64,000 bases of DNA from positions 248,001 through 312,000 of the forward strand of contig JACJYI010000004.1 of the NCBI GenBank assembly GCA_020636225.1, written 5' to 3'. This stretch comes from Lewinellaceae bacterium (GTDB taxonomy: Bacteria; Bacteroidota; Bacteroidia; Chitinophagales; Saprospiraceae). Positions 8,353-16,393 of this stretch are shown piece by piece. The first letter of the stretch is position 1. Each line of letters starts with the position of its first letter. The translations under genes and the position numbers were made by a program. The notes beneath the pieces were generated by a model. The model made no database searches. It was not told where the DNA came from and saw only the letters and a list, made by a program, of their open reading frames with translations.

Positions 8353-8664
8353 ATGTACTATGTCTACATACTCCAATCCCAGGTCACAGGCCAGTTCTAC
8401 AAAGGAATCTCCAATCACCTCTCCCGACGTCTTCACGAGCACAATGCCGGCTATGAGAAAGCTACTGCCCCTTTCAGGCCATGGAACCTTGTTTGGTATA
8501 CACACAAGCCCGACAAAAGCGATGCTTTCATCCTCGAGGCCAAACTGAAACGTCTTACCTCTTCCAAGAGGATCATCGCCTTCATCCAGAGGTATTCACC
8601 GGTCGTCGGCGGCCCGGACGAACCGCCAGTAGTCTCTGTTTCTGCAAAGATGGATTTCCTTTGA
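8353..8664 (+). CDS. GIY-YIG nuclease family protein
   Basis: 103 residues: MYYVYILQSQVTGQFYKGIS is the GIY-YIG strand pair (here YVY...YKG), followed by RRLHEHNAG with the conserved Arg and His, and the C-terminal LEAKLKRLTSSKRI helix in which the Glu is the expected metal ligand. It belongs to the small stand-alone UvrC-N-like proteins common in Bacteroidota. The open frame extends upstream through the tRNA-derived repeat, but ATG 8353 gives the family start. It is flanked on both sides by copies of the tRNA-Phe 3' end and terminator, suggesting it is the gene of a small mobile cassette. Confidence 0.85.
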   Translation: MYYVYILQSQVTGQFYKGISNHLSRRLHEHNAGYEKATAPFRPWNLVWYTHKPDKSDAFILEAKLKRLTSSKRIIAFIQRYSPVVGGPDEPPVVSVSAKMDFL

Positions 8665-8744
8665 TCTTGACTCTCCGCGCTTAGTCGTATGTCAACTGGC
8701 GGTTGTCCGGATCCAGACATCCCGCTGATAGGCGGGATCGTCTG

Positions 8745-8798
8745 GGTTCAATTCCGCCCCACACCACAAAGCCCTGTCATTTCTGACAGGGCTTTTTT
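8745..8798 (+). repeat. Direct repeat copy 3 with terminator
   Basis: Third copy of the 35-base repeat (8745-8779) plus terminator, with the TTTC loop of copy 1. It is preceded by the same CCAGAC...GTCTGG hairpin as copy 2. It closes the intact GIY-YIG unit. Confidence 0.9.
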
Positions 8799-9316
8799 GT
8801 TTCTGGTTCCTGCATCCCGCACAGGTGCGGGATTGTTCCAGGTTCCAGGTTCCTGGTTCCTGCGGAATTTGTAGCGTGGTGTGCTTGAGCAGTTCAAGGT
8901 TCAACGCTCAGCTCGCGCTGATCTGGTTCAATGTTCAATGTATCCCCCGTGTACTCGACGTTGAACATGGAACAGGAGGTCTCTGATCTCCCTTGAACCG
9001 GCAGGGCCGGAGGCCCCTGACCTGAACGACAAAATGGAATAACACTAACACCCTACCCGATGGCAATCCTGAGGGCCAGAGACAGTGTTCCTCGTTCCTG
9101 CATCCCGCATGAATGCGAAGTTGTTCCAGGTTCCTGGTTCCTGATGAATTTGTAGCGTGGTGTGCTTGGGCAGTTCAAGGTTCAATGTGTTGCTTGCCCA
9201 AACCTGGAACCTTGATCAAGACGAGCCGAAAGGTTCGCTCCCTGAACATTGAACAGCCTGAGGATCTACCTCGTAATACAACCCGATAACAACCAGGAAC
9301 AAAGGAACCAGGAACG
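8799..9316. repeat. Gene-free region of GGTTCC/GTTCAA heptad repeats
   Basis: No credible gene in these ~520 bases. They hold runs of 7-base units (TGTTCCA GGTTCCA GGTTCCT at 8834-8854 is one) and GTTCAA-type units on both strands. A ~70-base composite that includes AATTTGTAGCGTGGTGTGCT occurs twice, near 8834-8904 and 9123-9190. Such heptad-based repeats are seen between genes in many Bacteroidota; no function is evident. Confidence 0.7.
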
Positions 9317-10051
9317 TTACAGTCGATCCCAACCACCGCCACTCTGTGTCCACCAGTTGACGACAGAAGTGCGAACCAGACGACCCTTGGGCTCATAGAT
9401 CATGGTAAACCCCGGCCCATCATAGGCCATTGCCGCATTGTCAATCAGGACATTCAGAAACGGGTATACCGTTCCCAAAAGGGCCTGATCGACCATGTGT
9501 GCCTCCTTGTAGACCTCCCCGTACGGATGCGTGGTTTTCCACCCCAGGAAAGCCACTTCCTGGCCCTGGAAGTCGATCAGAGGTAGTCCTCCGACCACAT
9601 ACTTACTGTAGTTGGAGTTTCTTTTGGCCACCTCTCCGAAAAACCAGGATATCCCATAATCTCCCGTCAAGGGTTCGATCCAGAAGGTATCCTGGTCTAC
9701 TGTGGCACGGAGGAAGTAAGTAGTATCAGCAGCAGGAAGAAGATCATTGACCACGGACACCGAATTGGGCGTCAACGATTCAGACAGGGTATAGATGCCA
9801 TTGTCTTCAGAGACGACTGTCATCACCAGGGTATCTGCATAATAGGTGATATTGCTGTTGCCCGATACAAAGTATTGATCACCGGTAAACCGGATGAACG
9901 CCGATTCCTGACCCACCATGAGGCAGCCGATCTGGATGGGGTCGGGGTTTGTTCCCGGGGTCGGAGTGCCGGTATCAGGGTCCTTTCGACAGGATGCCAG
10001 GAAAATCGAACCAATGACCATCATCAGGACACAGAGGTGTGAGGTACGCAT
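9317..10051 (-). CDS. Hypothetical lipoprotein
   Basis: 244 residues beginning MRTSHLCVLMMVIG with a lipobox FLASC (Cys21), then a Thr/Pro-rich linker (DTGTPTPGTNPDP) and a beta-rich globular part with several aromatic repeats. I do not recognise the family. An in-frame ATG 13 codons upstream adds a charged leader and is less likely. It lies 71 bases downstream of, and co-directional with, the large propeller/barrel gene, so a shared transcript is possible. Expected location: the periplasmic face of the inner or outer membrane, or the surface. Confidence 0.65.
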   Translation of the reverse strand: MRTSHLCVLMMVIGSIFLASCRKDPDTGTPTPGTNPDPIQIGCLMVGQESAFIRFTGDQYFVSGNSNITYYADTLVMTVVSEDNGIYTLSESLTPNSVSVVNDLLPAADTTYFLRATVDQDTFWIEPLTGDYGISWFFGEVAKRNSNYSKYVVGGLPLIDFQGQEVAFLGWKTTHPYGEVYKEAHMVDQALLGTVYPFLNVLIDNAAMAYDGPGFTMIYEPKGRLVRTSVVNWWTQSGGGWDRL

Positions 10052-10122
10052 AACCGAACGTTTCGCTGAAAAACGATGGGCGAGCTTCAAACGTTGGGAA
10101 CGTCCTTGAGTCAGAAATGAAT

Positions 10123-13100
10123 CTAAAAATCCGCCCCCAAAGACAGATAGAGGATGGGATCCTGCACTTGACGGGTCTCGATCCCCCAGGCATAGTCCAC
10201 CTTCAGCAGATAGCCGAAGACCAGTGTCCTTGCCCCGATGCCATATCCAGCCACCAGAGGATCCCGGAAGTACTTCAGCTTGACCTGAACGGCCGGCGGA
10301 TTCTCGATGTAGATGATGTTCAGAGGATTGTCATCGCTATACGGCGACACCCCTTCCCAGGCGGTACCCGTATCAAAGAACCCCGTGACCTGAAGATTGC
10401 GGAAAAAGGAGGATTTGGTCCGAGGAAACAGATACTTGACAAAAGGCACCCTCAGCTCCATGTTGGCCAGGACAAATGAGCTGCCATTGCGGATATTGTA
10501 CTGGAACCCCCGCAGGTTGGCGGCCAGGGTCTGGAACCCGTAGTTCCCGCCGGCAACGGGGATATCCTCATTGAACTGGGGCAGCAGCCAGTTGTCGACC
10601 CCGCCCAGATAGAACAGGATGCGCTCCTGTCCGAAGCTCGTCACGCCGTTGAACCGAACCGCGAACACGCTGTGCTTCAGCACCGGCAGATAATACCGGA
10701 AATCCACGCCGGCAATGCCCATCCATCCCTGATTGAGATCGAAGGTGAACGGATCGGCCTGGATCTGGAATCCCTTCACGGCCTCGGTGAAGATATTGTA
10801 CCTCATCCCGTTGAGGATGTTCGGGGCTACGGGCAGGGTGTTGTCGAAGACATATTCCGCCCGTAGGCCGAGGCGCTGTTCATTGACCGCGGGGAAGGCC
10901 AGGGTCGATTGCTCGAGGGCATGCCAGAAATAACGATCATTGCGAAGGGTGCCACGCAACCGGATACTGCGAAAGATATCCAGGGGATAGCGCAGCTGGA
11001 CCTGACCCAGGGTGGTCTGCATCCGCACCTTGTACTGCGATGGACTACCCGGCGCCCCCAAGCCCGGGGGAATGAGATTGGGTGGCCCGTTGAGTACATT
11101 GTTGTTCAGCTCGAAGATATTGGACCAGTCACCCCGATAAATGCTGTAGTACCTGTCCCAGCGGTGTTTCTTGTCCATGAAGGTCAGGAAGAACTCCGAT
11201 CCCCGGAAGTTGGTGGGCAATCGCATCCCGCCTTCGAACTCGTAGTCCTCGAACAAGTCCTTGACATCGGCTTTGATCAGCAACCCCGTATTGGGAGGGG
11301 TAAAGCGGGTCTGCCCCTCATCGAGATTGAGGAACTGCCGACCGGTAAAATTGTCCAGTCCACCGAACAGCAGGGAATTGTCAAACCGATTGGTGAGATA
11401 GTCCAACCGGAATTTCAACCGGCTGGGGATGATCCGGGAGGTGATGAAATTCTGGCGGATCAGTTGCGATGTATCCGGCTGGTTTACCAGGTCGCGCGCA
11501 TCGGGCAGGACGAAGGATGGGCCCTCCTCGAGGATCAGGCCGGGATCTTCCTGCACCTTGGGTTGAACCTGAGGGGGATAGGTGAAGGGGGATTGAAAAT
11601 ACTGGACCAGGGTATCCTTCCGCGGATGGAACAGCTGAGGTTCTTCCGGTGCCCTAGGCGGCCGGGGCTTCCTGACGACCGGAGCCGCGAAGGCGGTCTG
11701 ATGAGGCAGGACAATGGTATCTGTACGGACAGGTTGAGCGATGATCTGGTAGGCATCCCCTTCCTTCCGCAGCTCGTAGATCAATCCGGTACGCTGGGCC
11801 AGGGTCTGGTCCAGAATATGGGTATGGACATTGGTGGTCGTATGGCTGAAAGCCCGGACCTCATACACCGGCAACAACCAGGAAGAGTCTACATTCTCCG
11901 GAGGGAGGAAGGTGCTGAATGAATCGGCATGGATGGTCAGTTCCTGTCCATCGTCCAACAGGAATACCCGGTCTTCACGGACCAGGAACGAATCCAGGTA
12001 GGCCATGGACCGGTTGTAAACACCCGTCTGGTCACTGAGCCAGGCAAACCAGGTCGAATCCAGGGCGATAGGCAATCGCTCGTTGGCACGGGGCGTATTG
12101 GTAATACGAACGGCCTCGGCGGGACGGTCATCCAGGTTGTAGAAATACAGGTCCAGACTGCCAGTCGGTGAGATCAGGTCGAGCTTCTCCCTGCTCATCG
12201 ATCCGTCCGGACGATTGGAGGTGAACAACACCCCGCGCTTGCCCCTGAACGTAAAGGGTGCCGGATCAAGATCATCCCAGAGGTCCTGGGTGATGCGCTC
12301 GGATTGTCGGGTGGGGATATGGTAGAGAAAAATGTCGGACAGTCCACCGGTGGCCGCACTGAACACCAGGCGTTGGTTGTCGAAATAGCGCATGCTGTAG
12401 ACCCGCTGATAGATCGGCGCCAATTCCTGTTCTTCCGCCTTGTCTGCCAACAGGTCGACCACGGTCAGCCGCTGCTTGTCCCGGTGCTCGGACAGTATGG
12501 CCAGGAACTGGCCGGACGGATGCCAGGCCAGAAGCGGATACTGGTAATCGGTTTCCTGGAAGGGATTCCGAAAGGCATACTGCATGACCTTCTTCCGCTT
12601 GGCGGTCCGGATATCCTGGACATAGACCCTCACCCTTCCCTGCCGGTTGAGCACATAGGCCAGACTGCGGCCATCAGGGCTGGCATGCAGCTGGAGCACC
12701 GGATCCTGTCGCTTGTTCTTCAGGGTCAACGGCTCAGGCCGGGAGATATCGAATCCGGCCTGATCGGTCTGGTAGCGCTGGTTGAAATAGCTGTACCAAC
12801 CCGCGGTCAGTCCCTCAAAGGATGTCCCCAGTACATAGAGCATGCCCTCCTCCACATCCCGGTAGATCCGGGCGATATACAGGATATTGGCCACAGAGGT
12901 CTTACCGAATTGTCGGCTGAGGAAATACCAGAATGCATGGCCAGCCAGCTCGGGGTCCTTTTTAACCACATCGTCAAAACTGGTGATCCCTTCCTGCTGG
13001 AAGAGGGCCCGCAGCCGGTCATCGGTCTCGGTATTCCATTCGTCGCCGATGTAGGCGATCAATCCCTCCTTGAACCAAACGGGCATGTTGAAGAGAATGG

Positions 13101-13596
13101 CATTCTGCACATACTCCTGCAGATTCCCGCCGAACAGCATGGCGTCCAGATACACTTCGGCGATTCCTTCACGGATCTGCCTGCGAAAATCCTGATGATC
13201 CCCGTTGAAGTAAACGAAGATCTTGTTGCCGTAGATCTTGGTCTTGCCCGTCACATTGGTAAAGGCATCCTCGGTCCCGATATTGCTTTGCTTCAGATCG
13301 GTCAGGTCGGTATACACCAGGATCTCGATCTTGTCATTCATCCGGTGCTCGAGGAGTTGCTGGATCTCGTCATGCTCCTCTTCGGCGATCATCACGGCTG
13401 CCTGGCCGATCATCCGCCCTTCGCCATACCAGTAGGTGATGAAGTTCTGGCTCTCATACTGCAGCCATTCATCGAAGTCGCGGGTATACTGCACGCGGTT
13501 CTTGCCAAACTCGGTTTGGATACCCTGCGCCTTCAGGCCAGTGCTCAGCAAGACCAGAAAAGCCAGTTGGATGACACGAATACCGTAAACTTGCAC
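10123..13596 (-). CDS. TolB-like propeller fused to an outer-membrane barrel
   Basis: 1157 residues with a signal peptide (FLVLLSTGLKAQ). Residues ~30-290 resemble a gluzincin peptidase-MA domain in layout (IVYTDL-type strand, PVWFKEGLIAYIG), yet the place of a HExxH motif reads REGIAEVYLD, so zinc chemistry looks lost. Residues ~300-520 contain WD40/PD40-like blades (for example LLAWHPSGQFLAIL, GVLFTSNRPDGSM). From about residue 730 to the end, alternating strands and a terminal Phe (LYLSLGADF) suggest a beta-barrel of surface-antigen/BamA type. It is known as a conserved Bacteroidota architecture often labelled TolB; the role is unknown. It is divergent from the metallo-hydrolase gene. Confidence 0.75.
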   Translation of the reverse strand: MQVYGIRVIQLAFLVLLSTGLKAQGIQTEFGKNRVQYTRDFDEWLQYESQNFITYWYGEGRMIGQAAVMIAEEEHDEIQQLLEHRMNDKIEILVYTDLTDLKQSNIGTEDAFTNVTGKTKIYGNKIFVYFNGDHQDFRRQIREGIAEVYLDAMLFGGNLQEYVQNAILFNMPVWFKEGLIAYIGDEWNTETDDRLRALFQQEGITSFDDVVKKDPELAGHAFWYFLSRQFGKTSVANILYIARIYRDVEEGMLYVLGTSFEGLTAGWYSYFNQRYQTDQAGFDISRPEPLTLKNKRQDPVLQLHASPDGRSLAYVLNRQGRVRVYVQDIRTAKRKKVMQYAFRNPFQETDYQYPLLAWHPSGQFLAILSEHRDKQRLTVVDLLADKAEEQELAPIYQRVYSMRYFDNQRLVFSAATGGLSDIFLYHIPTRQSERITQDLWDDLDPAPFTFRGKRGVLFTSNRPDGSMSREKLDLISPTGSLDLYFYNLDDRPAEAVRITNTPRANERLPIALDSTWFAWLSDQTGVYNRSMAYLDSFLVREDRVFLLDDGQELTIHADSFSTFLPPENVDSSWLLPVYEVRAFSHTTTNVHTHILDQTLAQRTGLIYELRKEGDAYQIIAQPVRTDTIVLPHQTAFAAPVVRKPRPPRAPEEPQLFHPRKDTLVQYFQSPFTYPPQVQPKVQEDPGLILEEGPSFVLPDARDLVNQPDTSQLIRQNFITSRIIPSRLKFRLDYLTNRFDNSLLFGGLDNFTGRQFLNLDEGQTRFTPPNTGLLIKADVKDLFEDYEFEGGMRLPTNFRGSEFFLTFMDKKHRWDRYYSIYRGDWSNIFELNNNVLNGPPNLIPPGLGAPGSPSQYKVRMQTTLGQVQLRYPLDIFRSIRLRGTLRNDRYFWHALEQSTLAFPAVNEQRLGLRAEYVFDNTLPVAPNILNGMRYNIFTEAVKGFQIQADPFTFDLNQGWMGIAGVDFRYYLPVLKHSVFAVRFNGVTSFGQERILFYLGGVDNWLLPQFNEDIPVAGGNYGFQTLAANLRGFQYNIRNGSSFVLANMELRVPFVKYLFPRTKSSFFRNLQVTGFFDTGTAWEGVSPYSDDNPLNIIYIENPPAVQVKLKYFRDPLVAGYGIGARTLVFGYLLKVDYAWGIETRQVQDPILYLSLGADF

Positions 13597-13665
13597 GATG
13601 CAGTATTGTTAAAGACGATCCAATTTAGGTGTTTCCCCCATCACACCCTACCAAACGCAGGAATC

Positions 13666-14331
13666 ATGTCACAAGTTGTCTCACTGACCTATAGCCCCTT
13701 TGCCGAAAATACCTATCTGGTATTTGACGACACAAGGGAATGTCTGATCATCGATCCGGGATGCTATACCCGCGAGGAGGAAAAGCACCTGGCGCACATG
13801 ATCGACCTGCACCAGCTCAAGCCCGTCCGGCTTCTCAATACCCACGGGCATATCGATCATGTCTTTGGCAATCGGTTCGTGCTGGACACCTGGGGGCTGG
13901 AGGCAGAGATCCACGAGGGTGAACTACCTGTCCTGAATGCCGTAGGCATGATCGCCCAGATGTACGGCATCCCCATGCGTCAGGAGGTCCCGCCACCCGG
14001 CCGATATCTTCAGGACGGGGAGGAGATCCGCTTCGGTAAGACCATCCTGAAGAGCATCCTCGCACCCGGGCATTCACCGGCCCATTTGTGCTTCTATTGC
14101 GAGGCCGACCGGTATCTCATCGGTGGCGATGTCCTCTTCCAGGGCAGCATCGGTCGAACCGATCTGCCCGGAGGAAACCACGATCAACTGCTCGACAGTA
14201 TCCTCAAGAGGATCTACACCCTGCCGGATGAAACGACCGTCTATTCCGGCCACGGGCCGGAAACCACCATCGGCTGGGAAGCGAAAACCAACCCCTTCGT
14301 CCAGCGGTCCGGACACACGACCCTGCGGTAG
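13666..14331 (+). CDS. Metallo-beta-lactamase-fold hydrolase, glyoxalase-II-like
   Basis: 221 residues from MSQVVSLTYSPFAENTY. The metal site NTHGHIDH (H60, H62, D64, H65) is followed by APGHSPAH, GGDVLFQGSIGRTD and YSGHGPET, all in the order expected for a two-metal MBL hydrolase. This set is typical of YcbL/glyoxalase-II-like thiolester hydrolases. The frame is open for another 450 codons upstream, antisense to the barrel gene, but ATG 13666 fits the family N-terminus. It is 100 bases upstream of ugd; a small hairpin (TGCCTTT/AAAGGCA at 14360-14378) lies between them. Confidence 0.88.
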   Translation: MSQVVSLTYSPFAENTYLVFDDTRECLIIDPGCYTREEEKHLAHMIDLHQLKPVRLLNTHGHIDHVFGNRFVLDTWGLEAEIHEGELPVLNAVGMIAQMYGIPMRQEVPPPGRYLQDGEEIRFGKTILKSILAPGHSPAHLCFYCEADRYLIGGDVLFQGSIGRTDLPGGNHDQLLDSILKRIYTLPDETTVYSGHGPETTIGWEAKTNPFVQRSGHTTLR

Positions 14332-14401
14332 AGATCTGAAGAAATAAGGAAGAATTCACTGCCTTTTCCTGAAAGGCACCCGTGCTTCAGTGAAGGAGGG
14401 C

Positions 14402-14409
14402 TATTTTTG
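14402..14409 (+). promoter_or_regulatory. Bacteroidota -7 element for ugd
   Basis: TATTTTTG fully matches TAnnTTTG and lies 22 bases upstream of the ugd ATG, which gives a short leader. No clear TTG is seen at the -33 spacing. Confidence 0.4.
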
Positions 14410-14431
14410 CCCGCAAATAACGACGACTGAT

Positions 14432-15766
14432 ATGCATATTGCCGTAGTTGGAACCGGATATGTCGGACTGGTCACGGGTACCTGTTTTGCCGAAACCGGT
14501 AATCAGGTCACCTGTGTGGACATCGATGCAAACAAGGTGGCCCGCATGCAGGCCGGTGAGATTCCCATCTTCGAGCCCGGTCTCGACCTGTTGTTCGAGC
14601 GCAACACCCGCCAGAACCGCCTCCACTTCACCACTGACCTCCAGTCGGCGGTGGACAAAGCCGAGATCATCTTCCTGGCCCTGCCCACCCCTCCCGGCGA
14701 AGGCGGCGCTGCCGACCTGCGTTATATCCTCGGGGTGGCCGACGATCTGAGCCGCATGATCAAGCGCTATACCGTGATCGTCGACAAGAGCACGGTACCG
14801 GTAGGCACCTCTGAAAAGGTTCATGCCGCCCTGGCCAGGCACCTGTCGGAAGACCTCTTCGATGTGGTGTCCAACCCGGAATTCCTGAGGGAAGGCCTGG
14901 CTGTGGATGATTTCATGAAGCCAGACCGGGTGGTCATCGGTACCAGCTCGGACAGGGCCAAGAAAGCCATGCAGCATCTCTACCAACCCTTCGTCCGACA
15001 GGGCAATCCGATCATCTTCATGGATGAGCGTTCGGCAGAAATGACCAAGTATGCGGCCAATTCCTACCTCGCCGCCCGGATCACTTTCATGAACGAGATC
15101 GCCAACCTGTGCGAGCGGGTCGGCGCCAATGTGGACATGGTGCGCATCGGCATGGGTACGGATACCCGCATTGGCAAACGATTCCTCTTCCCTGGTGTCG
15201 GGTATGGTGGCTCCTGCTTTCCCAAGGATGTCCAGGCCCTGGCGATCACGGCAGAGGAATTTGACTACGACTTTGCCATGCTCAAGACGGTCATGGGCGT
15301 GAATGAACGCCAGAAGGGCGTCCTGGTCGACAAGATCCGGACCTACTACCAGGGCGATCTGTCCGGCAAGACCATCGCCGTCTGGGGACTGGCCTTCAAA
15401 CCCAATACCGATGACATACGCGAAGCGCCGGCCCTGGCCATCATCGATCGGCTGCTGGAGGAGGGTGTCCGCATCCAGGCCTATGACCCGGAGGCCATGG
15501 AGAATGTCCGCCAGTCGTATGGCGATCGCATTACCCTGACCGAAACCGCCTACGATGCCCTGGATGGTGCCGATGCCCTGGCGATCATCACCGAGTGGAG
15601 CGCCTTCCGGTCTCCTGATTTTGATGAGCTCCGTAGCCGGATGAAGGAGACCGTCATCTTCGATGGCCGGAATGTCTTCGACCTGGACGAGATCGGACAG
15701 GAAGTACAATATTATGACAGCATCGGTCGTCATGTGATGAAGAATTCATCCCGATCTGACCAGTAA
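14432..15766 (+). CDS. ugd: UDP-glucose 6-dehydrogenase
   Basis: 444 residues. The N-terminal Rossmann motif GTGYVGLVTG and VTCVDID bind NAD. PTPPGEGG, STVPVGTSEKV and NPEFLREG are classic UDP-sugar dehydrogenase signatures, and the catalytic cysteine is C262 in GVGYGGSCFPKD, with EMTKYAANSYLA supplying the conserved Lys and Asn. It oxidises UDP-glucose to UDP-glucuronate for surface polysaccharide synthesis; GDP-mannose or UDP-N-acetylsugar dehydrogenase specificity cannot be excluded. A 14-codon upstream extension is open but unneeded. It starts a three-gene unit with the YwqK-like lipoprotein (12-base gap) and porQ. Confidence 0.92.
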   Translation: MHIAVVGTGYVGLVTGTCFAETGNQVTCVDIDANKVARMQAGEIPIFEPGLDLLFERNTRQNRLHFTTDLQSAVDKAEIIFLALPTPPGEGGAADLRYILGVADDLSRMIKRYTVIVDKSTVPVGTSEKVHAALARHLSEDLFDVVSNPEFLREGLAVDDFMKPDRVVIGTSSDRAKKAMQHLYQPFVRQGNPIIFMDERSAEMTKYAANSYLAARITFMNEIANLCERVGANVDMVRIGMGTDTRIGKRFLFPGVGYGGSCFPKDVQALAITAEEFDYDFAMLKTVMGVNERQKGVLVDKIRTYYQGDLSGKTIAVWGLAFKPNTDDIREAPALAIIDRLLEEGVRIQAYDPEAMENVRQSYGDRITLTETAYDALDGADALAIITEWSAFRSPDFDELRSRMKETVIFDGRNVFDLDEIGQEVQYYDSIGRHVMKNSSRSDQ

Positions 15767-15778
15767 ACCCGAACCCCT

Positions 15779-16393
15779 ATGACCAGATGGCTCCTCCTCC
15801 TGCTGCTTCCCATGCTGGGAATCGGTTGTGCCGCAGACACGGAAATTGTCGAAGTGCATGATCCTGAACGGCAGATCACCGAAACCTTTGAACGGATCAA
15901 GAAGACCGGACAGAAACAAGGGTTCTATCGGATCACCACCAATGATGGCCTTTTGGTGGAGGAGGCCAATTATCAGCTGGATACGCTGCATGGTGTGCGC
16001 AAGCTGTTTGACGAGAACGGCAAGATCCAGATCGAGGAGCATTACAGCCATGGCCAGTTCGATGGACCGTACAAGACCTTCTACCCCGATGGAACCGTGG
16101 AACTGGAGGGGCTGTATGAACAGAACGAAACGGCAGGCATCTGGAAGCGCTACTACCCCTCCGGGCAATTGATGGAGGAGGTCACCTTCGGCGACGACAA
16201 CAAGGAAAATGGTCCGTTCCGGGAATTCCACGAAAATGGCCAGCTGAAAACCGAAGGCTCCTACCTGGACGGTGACAATGAGCACGGTGAGCTGAAGAAA
16301 TATGATGAGAACGGCGAATTGACAGAGACAATGGACTGTCAGCGAGGCATCTGCCGCACAGTCTGGACCCGGACCCAACAAGCAGAGAAATGA
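15779..16393 (+). CDS. YwqK/MORN-2-repeat lipoprotein
   Basis: 204 residues with a lipoprotein signal ending GIGC (Cys17). The body carries a string of MORN-2/YwqK-type hairpin repeats (DENGKIQIEEHY, YPDGTVELEGLY, YPSGQLMEEVTF, HENGQLKTEGSY, DENGELTETMD), each of about 20-25 residues with the W/YxxGxxxxE pattern. In annotations such proteins are often labelled 'antitoxin YwqK', but nothing here suggests a toxin partner. The stop overlaps the porQ start (ATGA), so the two are translationally coupled. Confidence 0.75.
   Translation: MTRWLLLLLLPMLGIGCAADTEIVEVHDPERQITETFERIKKTGQKQGFYRITTNDGLLVEEANYQLDTLHGVRKLFDENGKIQIEEHYSHGQFDGPYKTFYPDGTVELEGLYEQNETAGIWKRYYPSGQLMEEVTFGDDNKENGPFREFHENGQLKTEGSYLDGDNEHGELKKYDENGELTETMDCQRGICRTVWTRTQQAEK

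Noticed and set aside
8451..8720. Minus-strand open frame over the GIY-YIG gene (also repeated at 7881-8264)
   Set aside because: It is the reverse of the GIY-YIG coding sequence and its duplicate; the plus-strand protein has the family motifs.
8289..8766. Two extra tRNA-Phe copies
   Set aside because: Only the last 22 bases of the tRNA are repeated; no D-arm or anticodon arm precedes them.
12304..13665. 450-codon upstream extension of the metallo-hydrolase frame
   Set aside because: Antisense to the propeller/barrel gene and without family similarity; the hydrolase begins at ATG 13666.
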